A stretch of DNA of 5,011 nt, from the NCBI GenBank assembly GCA_964620125.1, contig CAZUGQ010000049.1, positions 1 through 5,011 of the forward strand. The letters are read 5' to 3'. The notes beneath the pieces are model-generated. The model was not told the origin of the DNA, ran no database searches, and saw only the letters and a program-made list of their open reading frames with translations. The DNA comes from OLB6 sp964620125 (GTDB lineage: Bacteria; Bacteroidota; Ignavibacteria; Kapaibacteriales; Kapaibacteriaceae). Positions within the stretch are counted from its first letter, which is position 1. Every line of letters starts with the position of its first letter. This document shows, piece by piece, positions 1-5,011 of this stretch. Position numbers and translations under genes: made by a program.

Positions 1-210
1 CTTACCGCAAAGGATTATCCGGCCATTGTGGAACGATGTAAAACGGGCTTAACCATTGACTCGAAAAACCCTTGGCTGATGCTGTATACGGCTTTCGGAT
101 ATCAGGGGCAAGGCAACACGGAGAATGCTTGCAAGTGGTATAAGGAAGTCTTGAAGGTTGATGCCAACAACGATACAGCCAAAAAGAATATTAAGTCACT
201 TGGCTGTTAG
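1..210 (+). CDS. TPR-repeat protein, C-terminal fragment
   Basis: The frame is open from the first base of the window and ends at TAG (208-210), giving the last 69 residues of a protein whose start lies upstream. The visible part is helical and looks like tetratricopeptide repeats. Residues about 3-20 (AKDYPAIVERCKTGLTID) form the end of one repeat, and residues about 23-56 form a full 34-residue unit with the usual small and aromatic positions (W25, Y29, G33/Y34, A43, Y47, then KVDANN as the turn). The chain ends in Lys-rich KKNIKSLGC. TPR units bind proteins or peptides, so a scaffold or partner-binding role is likely but the partner is unknown. A GTG at 28 is only an internal codon, since the TPR pattern continues upstream of it. 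The hairpin that follows suggests it belongs to a separate transcript from the fab genes. The family call is fairly sure; the function is not known. Confidence 0.75.
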   Translation, partial: LTAKDYPAIVERCKTGLTIDSKNPWLMLYTAFGYQGQGNTENACKWYKEVLKVDANNDTAKKNIKSLGC

Positions 211-245
211 GATTAACAGCCCAACGGTTACCAATCCAGTCGTCG

Positions 246-288
246 AAAAGCAGCCGATTCCGAAAGTGGAGTCGGCTGCCGTATATTT
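246..288 (+). terminator. Probable Rho-independent terminator of the TPR gene
   Basis: An A-run (246-249) precedes a 12-bp stem: 250-261 pairs with 268-279 around the 6-nt loop GAAAGT, with a single T258-G271 wobble. A weak T-containing tail (TATATTT, 282-288) follows. The stem starts 39 nt after the TPR stop codon, which suits a terminator isolating that gene from the downstream operon. The tail is broken by A residues, so termination may be partial. Confidence 0.6.
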
Positions 289-289
289 G
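282..289 (+). promoter_or_regulatory. Possible promoter -7/-10 box for the yceD-fab operon
   Basis: TATATTTG matches the Bacteroidetes-type -7 consensus TAnnTTTG, and its first six bases also match five of six positions of a sigma70 -10 box. No convincing upstream element is present: the region about 20 nt upstream reads ATTCCG, inside the terminator stem. Transcription from here would begin at about 294-297, right at the GTG chosen for yceD. It is the only clear intergenic place for a promoter ahead of the tightly packed genes, but the motif is short and A/T-rich and could be chance. Confidence 0.3.
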
Positions 290-296
290 CGCTCTT

Positions 297-824
297 GTGG
301 AACGTGGAGCACGAGCGAAAGCAGCCGTTAGCGTCTCGCTGGTTGGCTTGCAGAACGGCCAACGAGAGTTCGAGGTTGTAGTACCAGCATCGAGCATCGA
401 AGGTCTGGTGTCGGAGTATCAGACCGATGTGCAGGTGCGAGGAACCGTCTACCGCAATGGTCGAAAGCTCCATGTTTCATACACCGTGAACGCTGATGCG
501 TTGCTGGTGTGTGATCGTTCTCTCGAAGAGTTTGTTGAGCCCATCTCTGTAGATGGAGAACTCGACTATGCATTTGATGGTGAACTCCATGCTCGTCAAC
601 AAGGTGTGGAACTGGATCCTGAAGAAGTGCGAGGCCTGCGAGATGATGCACAGGAGATTGATTTAACGGACGACGTGCGCCAGGACCTGGCCATAGCCAT
701 CCCAATGAAGCGAGTTTCGCCTGCGTATCGAGATGTTGAGATCAGCTCTCTGTTGCCGGAAGAGCCGCAAAGCTCAACTCCAGACGATCGGTGGGCCGCT
801 CTCCAAAAATTGTCGAAGAAGTAG
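297..824 (+). CDS. yceD: YceD/DUF177 family protein (large-subunit rRNA accumulation)
   Basis: This 175-residue protein matches the DUF177/YceD family. Family members sit beside rpmF and are linked to 23S rRNA accumulation and 50S biogenesis. Visible signatures are the N-terminal VSLVGLQNGQREFEVVVPAS strand region (12-32), the VCDRSLEEF motif (71-79), the acidic IDLTDDVRQDLAIAIPMK block (121-138) and the closing DDRWAALQKL (163-172). The usual second cysteine of the CxRC motif is Ser75 here, and no cysteine follows PMK, so only Cys72 remains and metal binding through this motif looks unlikely. The frame is open further upstream without a stop, but GTG 297 is the only nearby start that keeps the conserved N-terminal strand. 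No Shine-Dalgarno precedes it. The gene ends 17 nt before rpmF, the usual arrangement. Confidence 0.85.
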   Translation: MERGARAKAAVSVSLVGLQNGQREFEVVVPASSIEGLVSEYQTDVQVRGTVYRNGRKLHVSYTVNADALLVCDRSLEEFVEPISVDGELDYAFDGELHARQQGVELDPEEVRGLRDDAQEIDLTDDVRQDLAIAIPMKRVSPAYRDVEISSLLPEEPQSSTPDDRWAALQKLSKK

Positions 825-830
825 CAACTG

Positions 831-835
831 AGGAG
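831..835 (+). promoter_or_regulatory. Ribosome binding site of rpmF
   Basis: AGGAG lies 6 nt before ATG 842. It fixes that codon as the rpmF start over the in-frame GTG at 791, which would add 17 residues that no L32 has and would overlap yceD. Confidence 0.8.
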
Positions 836-841
836 TTTACC

Positions 842-1018
842 ATGCCAAACCCAAAACGACGCCATTCAAAGACGCGTGGTGCAAAACGCCGGACGCATTA
901 CAAAGCCTCTGCGCCTACCATTGCCCCCTGCCCAAATTGCGGATCGGCCAAGCAGCCGCATGTGGTGTGCCACACCTGCGGATACTACAACGGGCGAAAA
1001 ATCCTGAACGTAGACTGA
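842..1018 (+). CDS. rpmF: 50S ribosomal protein L32 (bL32)
   Basis: A 58-residue ribosomal protein of the large subunit, of normal length for the family. The basic N-terminus (PNPKRRHSKTRGAKRRTHYKA, residues 2-22) is the typical rRNA-binding tail of bL32. A zinc ribbon follows with all four cysteines present: C30 and C33 (CPNC), C43 and C46 (CHTC), then GYYNGRK. It is therefore the zinc-binding form rather than a cysteine-free paralogue. The start is ATG 842, supported by AGGAG at 831-835. The gene sits 17 nt after yceD and 34 nt before plsX, and the yceD-rpmF-plsX order is widely conserved, tying ribosome assembly to lipid synthesis on one transcript. Identification is very secure. Confidence 0.97.
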   Translation: MPNPKRRHSKTRGAKRRTHYKASAPTIAPCPNCGSAKQPHVVCHTCGYYNGRKILNVD

Positions 1019-1052
1019 TCACCTAACTGGTCTCCGCCTCGGAACCCAGCCG

Positions 1053-2102
1053 GTGAACCATACACTACCACCAAAGCCCCCTTCAGCCATCAGCGTTGTA
1101 GTTGATGCCATGGGGGGGGACTATGCACCGAAAAATGAAATCGAAGGTGCGCTGCAGGCTGCTGCCCAGATGCAACCGCTGGTCGAGGTTATCCTCGTGG
1201 GACGTGAGGATGCCGTAAAGGCCTCCGTAGGGTCAGCTTTATTGCCGGGTGTACACCTTTACCATGCACCCGACGTGGTGGGGATGGCTGACGAACCTTC
1301 AACCATTATTAAGCAACGCAAGGAAAGTTCATTGTTCGTTGGCCTGGAGCTCATGCGAACCGGTCGTGCCGATGCCTTCGTTAGTGCAGGTAACACCGGT
1401 GCAGTGATGGCAACGGCAACCATGATGTGCGGTCGGCTTCCGGGCGTAAGCAGACCAACAATTGGCTCATTCTTTCCCACACAGCGTGATCGGCCTACGC
1501 TCGTAGTTGATGTGGGTGCAAACGTTGATAGCAAGGCGCGATTCCTTCATGATTATGCCGTAATGGGAAGCGTATACTGTGAACTCATGCAAGGCATCAG
1601 CAACCCGACAGTGGCATTGCTAAATGTTGGTGAAGAACCATCGAAGGGAACTGATGTTGTTCGGGAGGCATACGAGCTTTTGCAACAGGCACCGGTGAAC
1701 TTCATCGGTAATGTGGAAGGTAGAGACATCCTTCGCGGTACTGCTGATGTCATCGTCTGTGATGGCTTTGAAGGTAACATCGTTCTCAAATTTGCCGAAA
1801 GCGTGCTCGGCTTTCTGCGCGAACGCTTTCGATCCTATGCCAACCGCAGTTGGATGCATCGCATGAGCATGGGCTTGTTCAGGCCTTTACTGAAAGGGGC
1901 TTTGACAGGCTTGGATTATCAGGAATATGGGGGAGTCCCACTTCTTGGTATCAACGGCGTTGTTATCATCGGCCATGGGTCATCGTCACCAGCAGCCATT
2001 ACGAACATGATTGTTCGTGCTGTAGAAGTTGTACAGCGCGATGTGAATGGCCATATCAAAAGAAAACTTGAACCATTAACCTCCAAAGGCACCTCCGCAT
2101 GA
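1053..2102 (+). CDS. plsX: Phosphate acyltransferase PlsX (acyl-ACP:phosphate)
   Basis: PlsX converts acyl-ACP and phosphate to acyl-phosphate, the donor used by PlsY for glycerol-3-phosphate acylation. It is a peripheral enzyme working at the inner face of the membrane. The 349-residue length is slightly above the common range, owing to about ten extra N-terminal residues (NHTLPPKPPS) before the conserved strand. Family motifs are VDAMGGDYAP (17-26), SAGNTGA (111-117), DVGAN (153-157), LLNVGEE followed by KG (189-199), GNVEGRD (219-225), CDGFEGN (236-242) and YGGVPLLGING plus HGSS (292-311). GTG 1053 is the only ATG/GTG/TTG between the upstream in-frame stop (1011-1013) and the VDAMGGD motif, so the start is well constrained even though the Shine-Dalgarno is poor. 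The stop overlaps the fabH start (ATGA, 2099-2102). A run of eight G lies at 1112-1119. Confidence 0.96.
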   Translation: MNHTLPPKPPSAISVVVDAMGGDYAPKNEIEGALQAAAQMQPLVEVILVGREDAVKASVGSALLPGVHLYHAPDVVGMADEPSTIIKQRKESSLFVGLELMRTGRADAFVSAGNTGAVMATATMMCGRLPGVSRPTIGSFFPTQRDRPTLVVDVGANVDSKARFLHDYAVMGSVYCELMQGISNPTVALLNVGEEPSKGTDVVREAYELLQQAPVNFIGNVEGRDILRGTADVIVCDGFEGNIVLKFAESVLGFLRERFRSYANRSWMHRMSMGLFRPLLKGALTGLDYQEYGGVPLLGINGVVIIGHGSSSPAAITNMIVRAVEVVQRDVNGHIKRKLEPLTSKGTSA

Positions 2103-3091
2103 GAGCAACCATCACTGGGATTGCACACCACGTACCGGAGGATGTGTACGACAATCACTGGTTCGAAGAGCGCATCGAAACGTCCGACGAATGGATACGC
2201 ACTCGAACGGGCATAAAGGAACGCCGTTTTCTCAAGGAGGGTGGAGTAAGCGATATTCTCGTGCCAGCAGCCAATGCCGTACTTGCTCAGCGCGGCATGG
2301 CACCGACTGATGTGGATTGTTTGATTGTTGCCACCGTAACACCAGACAGAATCTTTCCCTCCACAGCTGCCATCATTCAGCGTAAGATTGGTGCTTCCAA
2401 TGCCTGGGGGTTTGACTTGGCTGCAGCATGCTCGGGATTCCTCTACGCCTTGGTTACGGCAGCAAAGCTGGTGGAAAGCGGTGCCGTCCGAAACGTACTC
2501 TTGTGTAGTGGCGATAAGATGAGTGCAATCCTTGACTTCACCGATCGTACCACATGCGTCCTATTTGGCGATGGTGGTGGAGCAGTACTGATTGAACCGA
2601 GCGTGGACGAAAACGAAGGTGTTGTGGACTTCATTCTTGGCATGGACGGGAACGGAGAAAAACACCTCCATCAGAAAGCCGGTGGTAGCCTGCGCCCGCC
2701 AACTGCAGAAACCGTGGCCAATCGCGAACACTTTGTGTACCAAGAAGGTCAAGCTGTGTTTAAGGCAGCAGTTGTGGGCATGGCCGATGTTAGCTATGAG
2801 ATTCTCAAGAGAAACAACCTGACCGGTGATGACGTTGCCTGGCTGATACCTCACCAGGCCAATCTGCGGATTATTGATGCCACAGCCAACCGGATGGGCT
2901 TGCCACCGGAAAAAGTCATGGTCAACATTGACCGGTATGGCAACACAACTGCTGGAACGATACCCATCTGTTTGTCCGAACTGTACGAACAAAAAAAGAT
3001 CAAAAGAGGAGACCTTCTTGTTCTCTCCTCATTTGGTGCTGGTTACACGTGGGGCAGTATTCTGCTTCGGTGGTCCATGGGAGAACAATGA
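2099..3091 (+). CDS. fabH: 3-oxoacyl-ACP synthase III FabH (KAS III)
   Basis: FabH condenses an acyl-CoA primer, usually acetyl-CoA, with malonyl-ACP to start each fatty acid chain in the cytoplasm. The 330-residue length is normal. The thiolase-fold triad is intact: Cys111 in DLAAACSGF, His252 in IPHQAN and Asn282 in RYGNTTAGT. Also present are SDEWIRTRTGIKERR (29-43), GDGGGAVLIE (157-166) and the C-terminal strand FGAGYTWGSILLRW (312-325). Start ATG 2099 overlaps the plsX stop by 4 nt, which implies translational coupling. The nearest Shine-Dalgarno-like run is AAAGG at 2085-2089, 9 nt upstream. Near the 3' end, codons 298-300 contain an in-frame A AAA AAG slippery heptamer followed by a stem-loop, described as a separate feature. 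Primer preference (acetyl or branched) cannot be read from the sequence by eye. Confidence 0.97.
   Translation: MRATITGIAHHVPEDVYDNHWFEERIETSDEWIRTRTGIKERRFLKEGGVSDILVPAANAVLAQRGMAPTDVDCLIVATVTPDRIFPSTAAIIQRKIGASNAWGFDLAAACSGFLYALVTAAKLVESGAVRNVLLCSGDKMSAILDFTDRTTCVLFGDGGGAVLIEPSVDENEGVVDFILGMDGNGEKHLHQKAGGSLRPPTAETVANREHFVYQEGQAVFKAAVVGMADVSYEILKRNNLTGDDVAWLIPHQANLRIIDATANRMGLPPEKVMVNIDRYGNTTAGTIPICLSELYEQKKIKRGDLLVLSSFGAGYTWGSILLRWSMGEQ
2992..3030 (+). other. Candidate -1 ribosomal frameshift signal in fabH
   Basis: The heptamer A AAA AAG occupies 2992-2998 in the phase needed for tandem -1 slippage (zero-frame codons CAA AAA AAG). After a 7-nt spacer comes a perfect 7-bp stem: GAGGAGA 3006-3012 pairs with TCTCCTC 3024-3030 around an 11-nt loop. 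From 2998 the -1 frame has no stop through the fabH terminator and runs in phase into fabD. The product would be about 646 residues: FabH 1-300, a 30-residue linker and full FabD. No upstream Shine-Dalgarno stimulator is visible. Geometry resembles known bacterial sites such as dnaX, but no function is shown and chance is possible. Confidence 0.3.
3079..3083 (+). promoter_or_regulatory. Ribosome binding site of fabD
   Basis: GGGAG lies 4 nt before ATG 3088, within the last codons of fabH. It favours ATG 3088 over the in-frame GTG at 3049, whose extra 13 residues are simply the out-of-frame reading of the FabH C-terminus. The site, with its flank (3079-3086), is complementary to 3020-3027 upstream. 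Confidence 0.65.
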
Positions 3092-4038
3092 ACAACACCG
3101 CCGCAATCTTTTCTGGCCAAGGATCGCAGTACGTTGGCATGGGTGCCGACCTTGTAGCCACCTTCGAGGCTGCCCGTGCATTGGCGGCAAGAGCGGAGTC
3201 AATCGTTGGGTTTGACCTCTTTGCTCTCATGGCAGATGGGCCTGCCGAAGTACTTACCCAGACACGCAACACGCAACCGGCACTGTTCCTGCACGAAGCA
3301 ATGGTGTTGGCATGCACGGGCGTGGGAGATCACGTTGCTTGTGTTGCGGGGCACAGCCTTGGTGAGTTCTCCGCTCTGCATGCAGCTGGTGTGCTTGACT
3401 TTGACGATGCTCTACGCCTTGTGCACACACGTGGCACCTTGATGTATCGTAGTGGCGAACAGAATGCCGGAACCATGGCGGCAGTGATAGGACTCGACAA
3501 CGACGTGGTGGCGCGTATCTGCGCCGAGGTCTCAGCTCAGACAGAAGGCGTTGTTGTTCCGGCCAACTACAACAGTCCCGGGCAAGTTGTCATCTCTGGG
3601 TCTGCAGCGCTCATTCGTAGTTCCATAGATACCTTCAAATCTCACGGCGCACGAATGGTAAAGGAACTGCAAGTTAGCGGCGCATTCCATAGCCCCCTAC
3701 TTACTGATGTCATGGATGAGTGGATAGATGCCGTTCAGCAAACACCCTTTCAGGATGCTCGCATCCCCGTGTATTCTAACGTGACTGGCAAGCCATCAAC
3801 ACAGGCGCACGTTCTTCGGGAGGCGGCAATACAGCAGCTAGTAAGCCCCGTATTGTGGGAGCAGACAATGCATTCGATGGCAAGCAGTGGCATCAATCAC
3901 TTTATCGAGGTTGGCCCACAGACCGTTCTGCAAGGTCTTGTAAAGAGAACGCTTCCCGAGGCGACTTTCGAGGGGTTAGATAAGGAAGCAGACTGTACGC
4001 GCTACCGTGAGTCACATTCGGAGAACGGAAATGTTTGA
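3088..4038 (+). CDS. fabD: Malonyl-CoA:ACP transacylase FabD
   Basis: FabD moves the malonyl group from CoA to the ACP phosphopantetheine arm, supplying the extender unit for FabH and the elongating synthases. At 316 residues it has the family's usual length. Key motifs are FSGQGSQ (8-14), the nucleophile elbow GHSLGE (88-93) with catalytic Ser90, Arg115 in the VHTRG segment that binds the malonyl carboxylate, NYNSPGQVVISG (160-171), catalytic His201 in SGAFHSPL, and VYSNVTG (228-234). FIEVGP (272-277) is near the end. ATG 3088 overlaps the fabH stop (ATGA), and its own Shine-Dalgarno supports it. The tail (about 300-316, ADCTRYRESHSENGNV) is polar and not conserved, and its last codons overlap the fabG start by 8 nt. 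Identification is secure. Confidence 0.96.
   Translation: MNNTAAIFSGQGSQYVGMGADLVATFEAARALAARAESIVGFDLFALMADGPAEVLTQTRNTQPALFLHEAMVLACTGVGDHVACVAGHSLGEFSALHAAGVLDFDDALRLVHTRGTLMYRSGEQNAGTMAAVIGLDNDVVARICAEVSAQTEGVVVPANYNSPGQVVISGSAALIRSSIDTFKSHGARMVKELQVSGAFHSPLLTDVMDEWIDAVQQTPFQDARIPVYSNVTGKPSTQAHVLREAAIQQLVSPVLWEQTMHSMASSGINHFIEVGPQTVLQGLVKRTLPEATFEGLDKEADCTRYRESHSENGNV
4020..4023 (+). promoter_or_regulatory. Ribosome binding site of fabG
   Basis: GGAG lies 7 nt before ATG 4031 and decides for that start. The in-frame GTG at 4007 would add eight residues (MSHIRRTE) ahead of the usual FabG N-terminus MFDGKVFLVTG. Confidence 0.7.
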
Positions 4039-4771
4039 CGGCAAAGTCTTTCTGGTAACTGGCGGATCTCGAGGAATTGGCGAAGGGATTGTACGACATC
4101 TCTGCCAGCTAGGTGCCACTGTTCACTCGACCTACAATGCAAGCGCGGAACGAGCACAGACGCTAACCGAGCACATCACTGCGGCCGGAGGCACGGTGAC
4201 CTTCCATAAAGCCGATGTATCCAAGGAAGACGAGGTGAATGCCTTGGTTGAAAGCGTGGTTCAGGCGCACGGACGTTTGGATGGCGTTGTGAACAACGCT
4301 GGGATTACCCGCGACGGATTGATTTTGCGTATGCAAACGAAGGACTGGCAGGATGTGATCGACACGAATCTGACTGGTGTATTCTACGTTTGCAGGGCAG
4401 CGGCTCGGGTGATGCTTAGACAAAAACATGGACGCATCATAAACATTGGCAGCATCGTTGGTCTTGCTGGTAACGCAGGTCAGGTTAACTACAGTTCGGC
4501 AAAAGCTGGCATTGTTGGACTAACGCGGTCGCTAGCTCGCGAGCTAGCTAGTCGGAACGTTTTAGTAAATTGCCTTGCTCCGGGGTATGTAGACACAGAG
4601 ATGACGGGGAAACTGACGGAGGAACAGCGAGCCGCTTATTACGAAGCCATCCCGCTGAAACGTCCGGCCAGGACAGAAGAAATCTCGAGCGTGGTAGCAT
4701 TCCTCTTGGCGGAGGCATCATCCTATATCACCGGGCAGGTGCTGAATGTTGACGGCGGGCTGGTGATGTGA
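4031..4771 (+). CDS. fabG: 3-oxoacyl-ACP reductase FabG
   Basis: FabG reduces 3-ketoacyl-ACP to 3-hydroxyacyl-ACP with NADPH, the first reduction of each elongation cycle. The 246-residue protein is a classical short-chain dehydrogenase/reductase. It has the cofactor loop TGGSRGIG (10-17), Asp62 in ADVS at the adenine pocket, NNAG (88-91), and the tetrad Asn113, Ser141, Tyr154 and Lys158 (NYSSAK). APGYVDTEM (183-191) and the closing YITGQVLNVDGGLVM (232-246) are typical of FabG proper rather than of other SDRs. Its place between fabD and acpP confirms the assignment. ATG 4031 overlaps fabD by 8 nt. The codons for LARELA contain an 18-bp perfect DNA palindrome (4531-4548). Confidence 0.96.
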   Translation: MFDGKVFLVTGGSRGIGEGIVRHLCQLGATVHSTYNASAERAQTLTEHITAAGGTVTFHKADVSKEDEVNALVESVVQAHGRLDGVVNNAGITRDGLILRMQTKDWQDVIDTNLTGVFYVCRAAARVMLRQKHGRIINIGSIVGLAGNAGQVNYSSAKAGIVGLTRSLARELASRNVLVNCLAPGYVDTEMTGKLTEEQRAAYYEAIPLKRPARTEEISSVVAFLLAEASSYITGQVLNVDGGLVM

Positions 4772-4798
4772 CAAAGCAAACTCAACCACTTTTTTCGT

Positions 4799-4803
4799 AA
4801 GGG
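4799..4803 (+). promoter_or_regulatory. Ribosome binding site of acpP
   Basis: AAGGG lies 6 nt before ATG 4810. The 38-nt spacer after fabG also holds a run of six T (4790-4795), but no GC-rich stem precedes it, so it does not look like a terminator and acpP can be read from the same transcript. Confidence 0.6.
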
Positions 4804-4809
4804 CTGTGT

Positions 4810-5011
4810 ATGTCGACCGTGGCACAACAGGTCACAGATATCATTGTCAACAAGCTTGGTGTAGAAGCTTCGAAGGTTACGCCAACTGCTTCGTTTACTA
4901 ACGATCTCAATGCCGACTCCCTGGATACCGTAGAGCTCATCATGGAGTTCGAGAAGGTGTTCGAACTAACCATTGATGCTAGCGACGCCGAGAAGGTTTT
5001 GACTGTCGGCG
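4810..5011 (+). CDS. acpP: Acyl carrier protein, 5' part (cut by window edge)
   Basis: The first 67 codons of acyl carrier protein are present, and family members are usually about 75-80 residues, so only the last helix end is missing. The protein carries growing acyl chains on a 4'-phosphopantetheine arm. The attachment serine is Ser37 in DLNADSLDTVEL (32-43), where DSL is the invariant motif and Asn34 replaces the more common glycine. The flanking helices match the family: QQVTDIIVNKLGVEASKV (6-23) is helix I with its following loop, and TVELIMEFEKVFEL (40-53) is helix II. The protein is acidic, as usual. Unlike plsX through fabG it does not overlap its neighbour and has its own AAGGG site, which fits the need for ACP in excess over the enzymes. 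The gene expected next is fabF, outside the window. Confidence 0.95.
   Translation, partial: MSTVAQQVTDIIVNKLGVEASKVTPTASFTNDLNADSLDTVELIMEFEKVFELTIDASDAEKVLTVG

Noticed and set aside
273..327. Second pairing partner (GCAGCCG, 321-327) for the right arm of the terminator, suggesting an attenuator
   Set aside because: Only 7 bp against 12 in the main stem, and it needs a transcript running from upstream. It is probably a chance repeat of a common codon string.
328..705. 125-codon open frame on the minus strand within yceD
   Set aside because: Low-complexity product rich in His, Arg and Pro, lying antisense to a recognised DUF177 gene. No supporting signals.
1902..1931. TTGACA with a TATGGG 18 nt later inside plsX, a possible internal promoter for fabH
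   Set aside because: The -35 match is exact, but the -10 is poor and the bases encode conserved PlsX residues (LTGLDYQEYGG). Not enough to call.
2561..2992. 143-codon open frame on the minus strand within fabH
   Set aside because: It is antisense to a gene with intact catalytic motifs, its product resembles no family I know, and it has no convincing start context. It is a shadow of the coding bias of fabH.
3049..3087. Longer FabD starting at GTG 3049
   Set aside because: The 13 added residues are the out-of-frame reading of the FabH C-terminus, and ATG 3088 has its own Shine-Dalgarno and gives a standard MNNTAAIFSGQGSQ N-terminus.
4772..4809. T6 run between fabG and acpP as a terminator
   Set aside because: No GC-rich stem lies before the T run, and acpP follows at once in the conserved operon order.

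Overview
The window holds the front part of a bacterial fatty-acid-synthesis operon, all on the + strand, in the classical order yceD (DUF177) - rpmF - plsX - fabH - fabD - fabG - acpP. It is preceded by the tail of an unrelated TPR-repeat protein. Base composition is roughly balanced. The L32 sequence (N-terminus MPNPKRRHSKTRGAKRRTHYKA, with a CxxC...CxxC zinc ribbon), the gene order and a TAnnTTTG-like box before yceD all point loosely to the Bacteroidetes/Chlorobi (FCB) side of the tree. This placement is an inference by eye, not a phylogeny.

Layout: 1-210 is the 3' end of a TPR protein. 211-296 is intergenic, with a 12-bp hairpin that looks like a terminator and, directly after it, a possible promoter. 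297-824 is yceD, 842-1018 rpmF and 1053-2102 plsX. plsX overlaps fabH (2099-3091) by ATGA, fabH overlaps fabD (3088-4038) by ATGA, and fabD overlaps fabG (4031-4771) by 8 nt. A 38-nt spacer then leads to acpP (4810 to the window edge, truncated). No gap between genes exceeds about 90 nt. The tight packing implies one transcript with translational coupling from plsX to fabG.

The genes make a coherent set. YceD and L32 belong to 50S ribosome assembly. PlsX makes acyl-phosphate for phospholipid synthesis. FabD loads malonate onto ACP, FabH condenses acetyl-CoA with malonyl-ACP, FabG reduces the 3-ketoacyl-ACP, and AcpP carries all the intermediates. Catalytic residues are intact in every enzyme, so this is ordinary core metabolism and I see no new multi-gene system.

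The most interesting signal lies inside the 3' end of fabH. An in-frame A AAA AAG heptamer is followed 7 nt later by a perfect 7-bp stem. The -1 frame from that point is open through the fabH stop and is exactly the fabD frame, so a -1 frameshift would yield a FabH-FabD fusion. Lesser points are a possibly leaderless yceD, a G8 tract in plsX, complementarity that could mask the fabD ribosome binding site, and an 18-bp perfect palindrome inside fabG.
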